64,000 nucleotides of DNA from an uncultured Bacillota bacterium (GCA_947644695.1 CANSAJ010000005.1:1-64000); one strand, 5' to 3'; shown: positions 1 through 7,858, counted from the first letter of the stretch. The notes: generated by a model not told the origin, from the sequence alone. Numbers and translations: made by a program.

Positions 1-9
1 ATTTTTTTT

Positions 10-20
10 ACACTCGTAAA
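10..20. promoter_or_regulatory. Third copy of the switch operator half-site
   Basis: ACACTCGTAAA is identical to the half-sites at 724-734 and (inverted) 755-765 in the divergent promoter of the HTH regulator. Its orientation matches the leftward promoter, so it probably controls a leftward gene beyond the window edge. The sequence match is seen; the function is inferred. Confidence 0.5.
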
Positions 21-80
21 CTTGTTAATAAAATAATAAACTTTTTTTGTTAAAAAGTCAATAGTGTTTTTAAAACAAAT

Positions 81-104
81 GCTGTATAGAATTTTCTATA
101 CAGC
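81..104 (-). terminator. Intrinsic terminator of the leftward small-gene operon
   Basis: A perfect 10-bp stem (GCTGTATAGA / TCTATACAGC) with a 4-nt loop lies just after the stop codon at 110. In the leftward direction it is followed by a T-rich stretch (ATTTGTTTT). Confidence 0.75.
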
Positions 105-109
105 CAGTA

Positions 110-427
110 CTACTTCATCTCTATTTTTTGAATATATTTATTTAAAACCTTCAAAGATTTATCCATAACATCTTCATCACCAGTTGAGATAGTACTGATT
201 ATACCAATTAATTCTACGAACTTCTCTAGCTTCATTAACGAAGAATTACAGTCTAAAAGATCTTGAAACATTAATTTGTAATCTTCTAATAATTTGCTTA
301 TTCTTGGATATAATTTTTTCCATTCTTTATAGGAAATATCCTTTTGGTTATTATTATATCTAGTCATTACTTCTAACACATCATTTACTTCTTTTACTAC
401 TCGATAATCTTCTTTTTTCATTTGCAT
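110..427 (-). CDS. Hypothetical protein of the mobile element (105 aa)
   Basis: I do not recognise a family. The protein is charged and helical, with no membrane segment, starting MQMKKEDYRVVKE. A longer reading frame begins with TTG at 442, but an AGGA ribosome-binding site at 434-437 lies inside that extension, so the ATG at 427 is preferred. It is the last gene of a leftward run (669 to 110) and ends at a strong hairpin terminator. Its position in the element next to a repressor-controlled promoter suggests an accessory or transfer-control role, which is inference only. Confidence 0.6.
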   Translation of the reverse strand: MQMKKEDYRVVKEVNDVLEVMTRYNNNQKDISYKEWKKLYPRISKLLEDYKLMFQDLLDCNSSLMKLEKFVELIGIISTISTGDEDVMDKSLKVLNKYIQKIEMK

Positions 428-449
428 CAAAATTCCTTTCAAATTGGTA

Positions 450-614
450 CTACTTATTTTGTGATGCTTTCTCCTTTTTTAAATCTTTTAAACATCTCTC
501 CAAAATTTCGATTGCGTCATTAACTTCCAATTGACTAAAAAATCCAATTTGCTTAGAATCATTAATTGTAATCTTAATACTCTTCAATTGTTTAGAAGAA
601 CCATCTTTGTTCAA
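450..614 (-). CDS. Small hypothetical protein (54 aa), TTG start
   Basis: The frame begins at TTG 614, preceded by a good ribosome-binding site (GAGGTG, 5 nt spacing), and reads NKDGSSKQLKSIKITIND... to a lysine-rich C-terminus (KDLKKEKASQNK), ending in TAG at 450-452. No family is recognised. It sits 22 nt upstream of the 105-aa gene and probably shares its transcript. The strong Shine-Dalgarno and codon-like composition support a real gene, but there is no homology evidence. Confidence 0.55.
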   Translation of the reverse strand: MNKDGSSKQLKSIKITINDSKQIGFFSQLEVNDAIEILERCLKDLKKEKASQNK

Positions 615-633
615 TCTTTCACCTCACTTTCTT

Positions 634-669
634 CTAAGGTGAAATCATCACCCATAATTTAATAATCAT
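634..669 (-). CDS. Possible 11-codon leader peptide
   Basis: The first ATG downstream of the leftward switch promoter has a near-perfect ribosome-binding site (GGAGGTG, then TAGC, then ATG) but encodes only MIIKLWVMISP before TAG. The stop lies 19 nt before the next gene's TTG start. It could be a leader peptide or a truncated remnant of a regulator. Confidence 0.3.
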   Translation of the reverse strand: MIIKLWVMISP

Positions 670-695
670 GCTACACCTCCAAATACTTCTACATA

Positions 696-724
696 ATAAT
701 ATCAAAAAACGCCTATCTTGTCCA
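696..724 (-). promoter_or_regulatory. Leftward switch promoter
   Basis: Read leftward, TGGACA (-35, at 724-719) is separated by exactly 17 nt from TATTAT (-10, at 701-696). The -35 box is part of the left operator half-site, so a bound regulator would block polymerase. Confidence 0.5.
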
Positions 725-770
725 CACTCGTAAAAATAATTAATAGTATTTTAATTTACGAGTGTAGACA
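719..770. promoter_or_regulatory. Divergent operator (16-bp inverted repeat pair)
   Basis: TGTCCACACTCGTAAA at 719-734 and TTTACGAGTGTAGACA at 755-770 are inverted copies matching at 15 of 16 positions, 20 nt apart. They lie between the leftward small-gene operon and the rightward HTH gene. Each half-site contains the -35 box of one promoter. This is the layout of a phage-type repressor switch; the HTH protein next door is the likely ligand (inference). Confidence 0.65.
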
Positions 771-793
771 AATTAGTTAAAAAATAGTAAAAT
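765..793 (+). promoter_or_regulatory. Promoter of the HTH regulator
   Basis: TAGACA (-35, 765-770) is followed after 17 nt by TAAAAT (-10, 788-793), mirroring the leftward promoter. The -35 overlaps the right operator half-site, consistent with autorepression. Confidence 0.45.
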
Positions 794-826
794 AAGACTA
801 CAATATATTTAATGAAAGGTGATAAG

Positions 827-1285
827 ATGGATAGAAATTATGCTTTAAAGTTTATCATTGAACAGTATATGACAACACATGATCTCAAAAAGTATGAATT
901 TGCTGATAAATGTGAAGTCAGTAAATCGTTCATAAGTAAGATATGTAATAGGAAACAAGGCAAATTTAATGTTTCTGAAATGTATTTCATAAGACTTGCC
1001 AAAGGTATGGGAATAACTTCAGATGAGCTACATAAAATGCTGGAAAATATTGAAACAGTAAGCTTCAAGAAAAGCAATATTGAAGGGCAACCATTAGATT
1101 TACTAATTAAAGATGCTAAAAAGTTAAGTGATGAGAAGTTGAAGTTGATACATAGTATTACCAAAGAAATATTAAAATGTAGATCTAAAAAAATGAATTT
1201 ATTAATTCCAATATTCGACACCATTTTAAATATGAATATTGATGAATTAGAATCAATACATGAATCTATTAAGAATATGAGTTAG
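827..1285 (+). CDS. XRE-type helix-turn-helix regulator of the mobile element
   Basis: A 152-aa protein with an N-terminal cro/C1-like helix-turn-helix (KKYEFADKCEVSKSFISKIC, within the first 45 residues) and a helical C-terminal part probably used for dimerisation. The ATG at 812 is rejected as start because AAAGGTGAT, the ribosome-binding site for ATG 827, lies directly after it. The gene is divergent from a leftward operon and preceded by a paired inverted-repeat operator. In XRE-type element regulators this arrangement normally means a repressor that maintains quiescence and represses its own promoter. The DNA target is inferred from position only. Confidence 0.75.
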   Translation: MDRNYALKFIIEQYMTTHDLKKYEFADKCEVSKSFISKICNRKQGKFNVSEMYFIRLAKGMGITSDELHKMLENIETVSFKKSNIEGQPLDLLIKDAKKLSDEKLKLIHSITKEILKCRSKKMNLLIPIFDTILNMNIDELESIHESIKNMS

Positions 1286-1310
1286 TCATATTTTTTATTT
1301 TTCATAGAAA

Positions 1311-1332
1311 AAGTAAACCACACAGTTTACTT
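1311..1332. terminator. Hairpin between convergent genes
   Basis: An 8-bp stem (AAGTAAAC / GTTTACTT) with a 6-nt loop lies between the end of the rightward regulator and the end of the leftward 53-aa gene. There are T-rich or A-rich flanks, but no strong U-tract directly adjoining, so termination efficiency is uncertain. Confidence 0.4.
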
Positions 1333-1340
1333 AAATATAC

Positions 1341-1502
1341 TTAATTCTTTTTAAAAGTTAAAAATATTTTTTCATTATTAGCATAAAATTGATAAGTAAT
1401 TAATGAGTATCCATCCTTATCCATTTTATTACATATATCATCTATTGATTGTGCTACCATTTCAGCGTCTCCAAATCTTTCAATTACTTTTGTTAAATAC
1501 AT
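1341..1502 (-). CDS. Small hypothetical protein (53 aa)
   Basis: The frame starts at ATG 1502 after a strong GGAGGT ribosome-binding site and encodes MYLTKVIERFGDAEMVAQSI..., ending with an alternating hydrophobic strand (KIFLTFKKN). The alpha-beta pattern resembles small single-domain proteins found beside element regulators, but no specific family can be named. It is leftward, downstream of the replication-type gene, and convergent with the HTH regulator. Confidence 0.6.
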   Translation of the reverse strand: MYLTKVIERFGDAEMVAQSIDDICNKMDKDGYSLITYQFYANNEKIFLTFKKN

Positions 1503-1737
1503 AATCTACCTCCATATAATTTGATTTTTACTACTTACATACTATTTATCTTTATCAGTTAATTGCACCAACAACTTATACTATACAGTTGTAAATAACT
1601 AAATCCAATACCATTTTACTCTAGAAGTAAAATATATGTTTTTTTAATTTGCTCATATTTTATCTTCCTTTTAAAGTTATCGGTGAGTTTATTATAACAT
1701 TTTTCTATCTGTTTTTATAGATGGTATGTTGCTTTTT
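1503..1737. other. Intergenic stretch with a tiny ORF
   Basis: This 235-nt AT-rich spacer holds one candidate, leftward ATG 1656 to TAG 1621 (MSKLKKHIFYF, 11 codons), with AAGGAAGA upstream. A leftward TATAAT lies at 1691-1696 but without a good -35. Nothing else is supported. Confidence 0.3.
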
Positions 1738-2544
1738 CTAGTAGTCATAATCCAATTCTTTATCTTGTTCATATAAATCACTATTTTCTATTGTATCTTT
1801 AAACCAACCTAATTCATCATCCCACTCTATTTCATTATTTTTAAATTTATCTATATTTTCTAATATAGATTTTTTCAAATATCCAAACCTATTATTTATT
1901 TTTTTATCATTTTCGTCTTTGAAGTTTCTACTCTTAACACTCTTAATAACATAATGCAAGATTGTAACCACATCATCTAGATCATGATCCTCTAAAAGAC
2001 TTTTAAAAAAATTATCATATTTACCTAATTCTACATCATTCTTTTTTAAATACTTTCGTTTAATAAGATCTTTTGTTAATATATGTCTTTTTTGGGATGA
2101 AATAGAATCTTTCTTTTCATCTTTGATGGTTTTATCTATTTTATCTATTTGTTCTTTAATATTTGATTTATTAGTACTTATTTGTCCCTGATTATCTACT
2201 TCTTGATTTTCAAGAGGTTGATTTTCTACCTCTTGCTCTTTATTTATAAAAGGCTCTTCGTAAATAACATATTCATATTCAATTTTACCTGTTTTAGTTT
2301 GATTCGGATATAACTTATTAATTTTTAAATATTTATTTATTTTTAATTCTTTTAACGCACTTTTTATAGCTGTTTCTTCTTCTTTGCAAATTGATACTAA
2401 TCCATTGATTGAATAATCCCAGTCTTCAGGTAATGATAGCATAAATGACAATAAGCCTTTAGCTTTTAGAGATAGATTCTTGTCTCTTAAATGGTAATTA
2501 CTCATCACAGTATAATTTTTGTTTTTTTCAATCTTAAATACCAT
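1738..2544 (-). CDS. Helix-turn-helix replication-type protein of the mobile element
   Basis: A 268-aa protein whose N-terminus (KNYTVMSNYHLRDKNLSLKA, then GLLSFMLSLPEDWDYS) is the typical start of the HTH_36 winged-helix proteins encoded by integrative elements and plasmids of Firmicutes. In those, it is usually annotated as a replication initiator or replisome organiser. The middle is polar and rich in Asn, Gln and Lys, probably disordered. The C-terminal third (about residues 150-255) is a separate acidic helical region ending WDDELGWFKDTIENS. ATG 2544 follows GGTGATGGAGT. Family assignment is from the N-terminal pattern; function in replication is inferred from element context. Confidence 0.65.
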   Translation of the reverse strand: MVFKIEKNKNYTVMSNYHLRDKNLSLKAKGLLSFMLSLPEDWDYSINGLVSICKEEETAIKSALKELKINKYLKINKLYPNQTKTGKIEYEYVIYEEPFINKEQEVENQPLENQEVDNQGQISTNKSNIKEQIDKIDKTIKDEKKDSISSQKRHILTKDLIKRKYLKKNDVELGKYDNFFKSLLEDHDLDDVVTILHYVIKSVKSRNFKDENDKKINNRFGYLKKSILENIDKFKNNEIEWDDELGWFKDTIENSDLYEQDKELDYDY

Positions 2545-2573
2545 ACTCCATCACCTTTTCCTTTCATAATAAA

Positions 2574-2594
2574 AAGAGCTTAAATTAAGCTCTT
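2574..2594 (-). terminator. Terminator after the recombinase-like ORF
   Basis: A near-perfect palindrome, AAGAGCTTAA / TTAAGCTCTT, followed leftward by a T-tract (TTTTTATTAT). It overlaps the stop codon of the 179-aa ORF by 2 nt. Confidence 0.7.
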
Positions 2595-3132
2595 AACAAA
2601 TATCAATTTCATCATTTAAAATAGTAATATTATTATTTTCTAAATCAATATCCTTCCATTTTAGGTTTCTTATTTCCTTCCACGAACATTCTGCATTTTC
2701 TTTGATGGATTTTAATTGATTATATAAATCTTTATTATCACCAAACCAAATCATAAATTCTAAATAGTCTAATTGTGGTAATTCTTTACAAACACTCGAG
2801 TCATTATTTTTAGTATTACAAGTTTTATAATGTTTTAAAGTATCATCAATTGTACTATGTCCAACTATTTTACTTAAATCTATTCTTCCAATATTGCTTA
2901 ACTCTTTATAGGAAATCCCATATTTCTCTTTTATATATTTTACAGTAGGATACATTTGTAAAGATATAGGTGTTAAATCAAAGTACTCAAAATATTCCTG
3001 CTCTGATTTTTTACCTAAGTCATTTAAAGAATCTAAAAATTCTTTTTTTGTTAATTTTGGTTCAATAAAAATTATCTTATCTCCAACTTTTATACTTTTT
3101 TTACTCAATATTGCTTCATATAAATTATTCAT
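2593..3132 (-). CDS. Recombinase-like ORF with motifs in permuted order (179 aa)
   Basis: Residues 90-102 (VGHSTIDDTLKHY) resemble the C-terminal GHS...Y box of tyrosine recombinases. Residues 151-171 (WKEIRNLKWKDIDLENNNIT) resemble box I, which in the adjacent integrase reads RISEVFGLTWEDIDLENKKI. In a normal recombinase box I comes before the GHS...Y box; here it comes after. No HxxR motif is visible. The ORF starts at ATG 3132 (AAAGGT upstream), 30 nt after the integrase stop, and probably shares its transcript. It could be a rearranged or recombined fragment, or a distinct regulator. Activity as a recombinase is unlikely. Confidence 0.45.
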   Translation of the reverse strand: MNNLYEAILSKKSIKVGDKIIFIEPKLTKKEFLDSLNDLGKKSEQEYFEYFDLTPISLQMYPTVKYIKEKYGISYKELSNIGRIDLSKIVGHSTIDDTLKHYKTCNTKNNDSSVCKELPQLDYLEFMIWFGDNKDLYNQLKSIKENAECSWKEIRNLKWKDIDLENNNITILNDEIDIC

Positions 3133-3162
3133 ATATAACCTTTCTCCTTTTCTATTTTATAA

Positions 3163-4434
3163 TTATGCTGCTAAATATTCTTCAAATTTATTTACTATTT
3201 CTTCTTCCATCTTAGTAGTAACTCTTACATAAATATTATAAGTAAATTCTACTGTACTATGTCCTAATCTTTTTGATACTGCTTTTATATCTGCACCTGC
3301 TTCAATCAGCCTTGTTGCGTGAGTATCTCTAAAATCGTGAAATCTACCTTGTATTCCTAATTGATAGTGAATTACTTTAAATGCGTGTTTACAACTATCT
3401 GTTCCTTCAAATATACCATTATCTTTTAAAAATACCAAGTGTGCTTCTGGTAATGCAACATCAATTTCAGCATAGGCATTAACTATTTTTGTCTCTGGTT
3501 TCTTAGTATATGGATTTTCTACTATTTTCTTATAATGTTTCATATACATATCTCCATACATTTCCTTAAATATTTCTTGCTCTTCTTTATATTTTTTTAA
3601 TGCAGCTACAAGTGTATCTCCTATATCTATTGTTCTATAACTATTAGCTGTTTTACATGTACCATAATACCATACTGTAGTAGAATTTCCACTTATATGC
3701 CTTTTTTTAGTACCACCTGCCTGATTTTTTTTAACAATATTTCTTCTAACGTGGATTTTTTTATTTTCTAAATCTATATCTTCCCATGTTAGTCCAAATA
3801 CTTCAGATATACGAAGCCCAGTATGATATGCAGTTAAAAACGCATAATAAACACAATGATTATTCTTAACACTATTAAATATTAAGTCTATTTCTTCCTT
3901 AGTAAAAATATGTACTGGATCTCCATCTGGCTCATCATACTTTGGAACTTTAACCTTTATGGAAGGATCATATTTTATAAAATTTACTATTTCTGCTGCA
4001 TAATCAAAAGAAGATTTTATAACTTTAAGTATACTCTTCATATAACTTTTTGCAAAACCTCTTTCGACATATATATCATTTATTGCTTCTTGTATTGTTG
4101 CTGTTGTAATTTGTGATATTCTATACATTCCTAATCGAGGTTTTAAATGATTTTTAATAATATACTTATAAGTTTCAATGGTTCTATGCTTTAGATTTAT
4201 ATAACAATACTCTTCCATCCAATAATCTAAATAATCACTATATGAAATTTCTGAAGGTTTAAAACTATGACCTGTTTCTAAATACTCATTAAGTGCTTTC
4301 AACCCTTCTCTTTCTGCTTCTGGTTTTGTTTTAAAACCAGACTTTGTTATCCACTTTCTTTTTCCGTCTTGGGGAGCTATTTCAAACGTATATTGATAAT
4401 ACTTCCCTCTTTTTTTTATTTGTACTTTTACCAT
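3163..4434 (-). CDS. int: Tyrosine recombinase / integrase
   Basis: A 423-aa site-specific integrase. The N-terminal part (residues 5-55, strands with KYYQYTFEI...KRKWITKSGFKT) is the arm-site DNA-binding domain of Tn916/phage-type integrases. It is followed by a SAM-like core-binding domain (about 62-160) and the catalytic domain. Catalytic residues are visible: Arg208 (TGLRISEV), Lys261, His366 and Arg369 (HDFRD), His392 (LGHS) and Tyr402 (YNIYVRV). The length is normal and nothing is missing, so it should be active. Its 5' end faces the end of secA across 256 nt that carry inverted repeats, so the element boundary and attachment site probably lie there. The other boundary is outside the window. 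Confidence 0.92.
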   Translation of the reverse strand: MVKVQIKKRGKYYQYTFEIAPQDGKRKWITKSGFKTKPEAEREGLKALNEYLETGHSFKPSEISYSDYLDYWMEEYCYINLKHRTIETYKYIIKNHLKPRLGMYRISQITTATIQEAINDIYVERGFAKSYMKSILKVIKSSFDYAAEIVNFIKYDPSIKVKVPKYDEPDGDPVHIFTKEEIDLIFNSVKNNHCVYYAFLTAYHTGLRISEVFGLTWEDIDLENKKIHVRRNIVKKNQAGGTKKRHISGNSTTVWYYGTCKTANSYRTIDIGDTLVAALKKYKEEQEIFKEMYGDMYMKHYKKIVENPYTKKPETKIVNAYAEIDVALPEAHLVFLKDNGIFEGTDSCKHAFKVIHYQLGIQGRFHDFRDTHATRLIEAGADIKAVSKRLGHSTVEFTYNIYVRVTTKMEEEIVNKFEEYLAA

Positions 4435-4690
4435 AACTTCAACATCTTACAAAGTTATCTGTAAAGACTAAAAAATGCCAACAATTAGGAAATGTTGACA
4501 TCTATAAATTTATACCTCATTTTTGTCCTCATTCATAAACCCTTGATTTTAAAGGGATTTTTGAGGTTTCTGTCCTCATTTTTTTTAAAACGAGGACAAA
4601 ATGAGGTATTTTTTATAATTTTTATGTGATTTATAGTCTTTTTAAAATTTTTATTATTTTTTAAACCCTTATAAATAAAGGGTTTAAAGA
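4435..4690. other. Probable element end / attachment region
   Basis: The spacer between the integrase start and the secA stop carries a 19-bp imperfect inverted repeat (4512-4533 and 4591-4609), a further GTCCTCATT direct copy at 4572-4580, and two related hairpins: AAACCCTT-N6-AAAGGG at 4538-4555 and TTTAAACCCTT / AAGGGTTTAAA at 4660-4688. Neither hairpin has a U-tract in the secA direction, so they are poor terminators. ATAGTCTTT (4633-4641) recurs inverted at 4686-4694 across the secA stop. The set looks like integrase arm and core sites; the exact core needs the other element end. Confidence 0.4.
4512..4609. repeat. Inverted repeat, candidate integrase arm sites
   Basis: ATACCTCATTTT(T)GTCCTC at 4512-4530 is inverted as GAGGACAAAATGAGGTAT at 4592-4609, differing by one extra T; TGTCCTCATT recurs at 4571-4580. 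Repeats of this size beside an integrase with an arm-binding N-terminal domain are typical arm-type sites (inference). Confidence 0.45.
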
Positions 4691-7183
4691 CTATTTACCA
4701 CAACAATTTTTATATTTCTTACCTGAGCCACAAGGACAACTATCATTTCTTCCAATCTTATTCTCAACTTTTTTAGGAGATTTTTTAGAAGATTCTTTAG
4801 AATCATTGGTCTGCGCATTCTTAACTTCTTCACGTTCAAGATTTTGTCTTACTTCTGCTTTTAACAAATAAGTAGTCGCTTCTTTATTAGTATCTCTTAA
4901 CATACTATCAAAAAGTTCAAAACCTTCTAATGCATATGCTTGTAAAGGATTTGTCTGTGCATAACCTCTTAACCCTATACCTTCTTTTAAATGCTCCATA
5001 TTATCCAGCTGTTCCATCCAGTTCTTATCAAGAACCTTTAATGTTATAGCTTTTTCAAAATCATTCTGAATATCCTCTGGAACTTCCTTAAGCTTCTCAT
5101 TATAATCATCTACTACTACATCATAAATAAAATTCTGTATTTCATCTATCTCTTTTCCTTCCAAAGATTTTTCATCTAACTTTCTAGTTTTAAGTAAATT
5201 AGCGTTAAAATACTCGCACATATTTACTATATCATTATGAGTTAAAGCATCTTCTGGAGGAAAATGTGCATTAACTTCATCTATTACAAAATCTTTAAAA
5301 ATACTTAAAATTCTATCTCTAATACTTTCTTTATCTAAAATTTCATTACGTCTTTCATACACGATTTCTCTTTGCTTACTAATAACATTATCATAATCAA
5401 GTAAAGCCTTACGTCTATCATAGTTAAATCCTTCAACTCTTTTTTGACTACTTTCAATATTCTTACTCATCATTTTATGAGTGATAGGAGTATCTTCAGT
5501 AAATCCCAAAGTTTTCATCAAGCTTTTAATTTTATCACTACCAAATTTCATCATTAAATCATCTTCCATTGAAATATAAAATCTAGTAACACCAGGATCT
5601 CCTTGACGACCACTTCTACCTCTTAACTGATTATCAATACGTCTGCTTTCATGCCTTTCAGTTCCTATAACAACTAAACCACCTAATTCTGCAACACCTT
5701 CACCTAATTTAATATCTGTTCCACGTCCTGCCATGTTAGTAGCGATAGTAACAGCACCTTTTTGACCAGCCTGTTCTATTATATGCGCTTCTCTTTCATG
5801 ATTCTTAGCATTTAAAAGCTCATGCTTAACATTTCGTTTCTTTAATAAATTACTAAGAACTTCTGAACTCTCAATAGAAGCTGTTCCCACTAAAATTGGT
5901 TGCCCTGTTTTATGTATTTCTTCTATTGTATTAGCAATAGCATTATATTTACCTCTCATATTAATATAAATTAAATCTTCCATATCATTTCTTAAAATAG
6001 GCTTATTAGTAGGTATTTCTATAACATACATATTATAAATATTTCTAAATTCTTCTTCTTCAGTTTTTGCAGTTCCTGTCATTCCAGCAAGTTTATTATA
6101 CATTCTAAATAAATTTTGAAAAGTAATTGTTGCTAATACTTTAGTCTCTTCATTTATATGCACATTTTCTTTAGCTTCAAGAGCTTGATGCAAACCATCA
6201 CTATATTGCCTTCCATACATAAGTCTACCTGTAAATGAATCTACAATAACAATCTTATCAGAATCTACAACATAATCCACATCTTTTTTAAAACCATAAT
6301 TTGCTACTAATGCCTTATCCAAATTATGAACCATAGAAGCATTTTTAATATCATATAAATTCTCTAAATTCAATAATTTTTCACATTTCTTAATACCATC
6401 TTCTGTCAAAGTAACACTTCTAGTTTTCTCATCTAAAACATAGTCATCTACCTTCAAAGATTTAGCAGTTTTATCAGCTAACTTATATAAATCTGCACTT
6501 TTACTTATTCCTCCACTAATAATAAGTGGTGTTCTAGCCTCATCAATTAATATAGAATCCACTTCATCAATAATTGCAAAATTAAGTGGTCTTTGAACTC
6601 TATTCTCAGGTCTAACAACCATATTATCTCTAAGATAATCAAACCCAAGTTCATTATTTGTAGTATAAGTTATATCTTTACTATAAGCTTCTCTTTTCTC
6701 CTTAGTAGAAGATTCTTTTCTATTAACTCCCACACTTATTCCAAGATAATCATATACCTTACCCATCCACTCTGCATCACGCACGCTTAAATACTCATTT
6801 ACTGTAACAATATGTACACCTTTTCCACTTAAAGCATTTAAATATGCAGGTAATGTACTAGTAAGTGTTTTACCTTCTCCAGTTTTCATCTCAGCTATAT
6901 TACCATAATGAATACAAATTCCACCTATAATTTGCACCTTATAAGGTTTTTCACCAAGTACTCTATAAGCAGCCTCTCTTACAACTGCAAAAGCTTCAAC
7001 TAAAATATCATCTAATGTTTCACCTTCGCTAAGTCTTGATTTAAATTCACCTGTCTTAGACTTAAGCTCCATATCCGTCATCTTAGTCATTTCATCATCT
7101 AATAATAAAACTTGTTCAGCTAATGCATCAAATCTTTTTAATTCTTTATATTCATGATCAAACAATCTTGTTAGTATTCCCAT
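4691..7183 (-). CDS. secA: Preprotein translocase ATPase SecA
   Basis: An 830-aa motor ATPase that drives secretory preproteins through SecYEG at the membrane. Walker A is seen at about residues 99-107 (MKTGEGKTL) and the DEAD-like Walker B in the DEVDSILIDEARTPL stretch near residue 205. The preprotein cross-linking, helical scaffold and wing regions follow in the usual order. The C-terminus is a zinc-binding SEC-C motif (CPCGSGKKYKNCCGK). The start ATG follows GGAGATGAAAAT. In many Firmicutes prfB follows secA; here the mobile element's integrase end lies immediately downstream and prfB is 50 kb away. Confidence 0.98.
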   Translation of the reverse strand: MGILTRLFDHEYKELKRFDALAEQVLLLDDEMTKMTDMELKSKTGEFKSRLSEGETLDDILVEAFAVVREAAYRVLGEKPYKVQIIGGICIHYGNIAEMKTGEGKTLTSTLPAYLNALSGKGVHIVTVNEYLSVRDAEWMGKVYDYLGISVGVNRKESSTKEKREAYSKDITYTTNNELGFDYLRDNMVVRPENRVQRPLNFAIIDEVDSILIDEARTPLIISGGISKSADLYKLADKTAKSLKVDDYVLDEKTRSVTLTEDGIKKCEKLLNLENLYDIKNASMVHNLDKALVANYGFKKDVDYVVDSDKIVIVDSFTGRLMYGRQYSDGLHQALEAKENVHINEETKVLATITFQNLFRMYNKLAGMTGTAKTEEEEFRNIYNMYVIEIPTNKPILRNDMEDLIYINMRGKYNAIANTIEEIHKTGQPILVGTASIESSEVLSNLLKKRNVKHELLNAKNHEREAHIIEQAGQKGAVTIATNMAGRGTDIKLGEGVAELGGLVVIGTERHESRRIDNQLRGRSGRQGDPGVTRFYISMEDDLMMKFGSDKIKSLMKTLGFTEDTPITHKMMSKNIESSQKRVEGFNYDRRKALLDYDNVISKQREIVYERRNEILDKESIRDRILSIFKDFVIDEVNAHFPPEDALTHNDIVNMCEYFNANLLKTRKLDEKSLEGKEIDEIQNFIYDVVVDDYNEKLKEVPEDIQNDFEKAITLKVLDKNWMEQLDNMEHLKEGIGLRGYAQTNPLQAYALEGFELFDSMLRDTNKEATTYLLKAEVRQNLEREEVKNAQTNDSKESSKKSPKKVENKIGRNDSCPCGSGKKYKNCCGK

Positions 7184-7252
7184 ATTTTCATCTCCTAAAA
7201 GTATTTTATCAAATTTAAATGTTTTTTTAAACTTTATTTAATATAAAAACAC

Positions 7253-7281
7253 AAAAAGTAAATTCTAAGAACTTACTTTTT
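7253..7281 (-). terminator. Terminator of hpf
   Basis: A 9-bp stem (AAAAAGTAA / TTACTTTTT) with an 11-nt loop overlaps the hpf stop codon. The leftward transcript ends in TTTTTGTGTTTTT. Confidence 0.65.
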
Positions 7282-7798
7282 AATTGGTTTCAATAACACC
7301 ATATTTATCATCATATCTTTTATAAATAACATTTACCTTTTCTGTATCTATATCTTTATATATATAAAATGAATGTCCTAAAAGTTCCATTTGAACAATA
7401 GCCTCATCTTCATCCATAGGTTTTAAATAAACTTTTTTTCTTTTTACTATGCTTTCAAATGTCTCTTCGCTATAATCATCATCTTCATAAACTATTTCAA
7501 CTCTTTCTTTAGACATCAATTTTGATTTATATTTCTTTACTTGAGATTCTAATTTATCTAAAACTAAATCTATAGCTGCATACATATCACTATGAGATAC
7601 TTCTGCTCTCAAATCATAATTTTTACATACAATTGTAACCTCTACTTTTTGCTCTCTTCCTCTAATACTAAAAAGCACTTTCACTTGAACTTCATCTGGA
7701 TTATCAAAATACTTCTCCATTTTAGAAATCTTATCAATTGCATATTCTCTAATAGAATCAGTAACATCTAATTTTTCTCCACGAACTGTAAATTTCAT
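7280..7798 (-). CDS. hpf: Long-form ribosome hibernation promoting factor
   Basis: A 172-aa protein with the N-terminal ribosome-binding HPF/RaiA domain (residues 1-100: MKFTVRGEKLDVTDSIREYA...) and the C-terminal dimerisation domain found only in the long form (about 115-172: KVYLKPMDEDEAIVQMELLG...). Long HPF pairs 70S ribosomes into inactive 100S dimers in stationary phase. The start ATG has an AGAGGTGAT ribosome-binding site. It lies between csp and secA, and hpf-secA adjacency is common in Firmicutes. A terminator separates it from secA. Confidence 0.95.
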   Translation of the reverse strand: MKFTVRGEKLDVTDSIREYAIDKISKMEKYFDNPDEVQVKVLFSIRGREQKVEVTIVCKNYDLRAEVSHSDMYAAIDLVLDKLESQVKKYKSKLMSKERVEIVYEDDDYSEETFESIVKRKKVYLKPMDEDEAIVQMELLGHSFYIYKDIDTEKVNVIYKRYDDKYGVIETN

Positions 7799-7840
7799 AT
7801 CATCACCTCTAGTTTAATTCTAACACAATAAAAAGAAAAA

Positions 7841-7858
7841 AACTACTAAACAGTAGTT
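7841..7858 (-). terminator. Terminator of the cold-shock gene
   Basis: AACTACT / AGTAGTT stem with a 4-nt loop, then TTTTTTTCTTTTT in the leftward direction. The csp stop codon is inside the hairpin. Confidence 0.75.

Noticed and set aside
838-1224. Long reverse-strand reading frame across the HTH regulator
   Set aside because: Shadow of the regulator gene; no ribosome-binding site and no protein family pattern.
4660-4688. Intrinsic terminator of secA
   Set aside because: The stem is strong but the leftward product continues as AAAAAATAATAAAAA with no U-tract.
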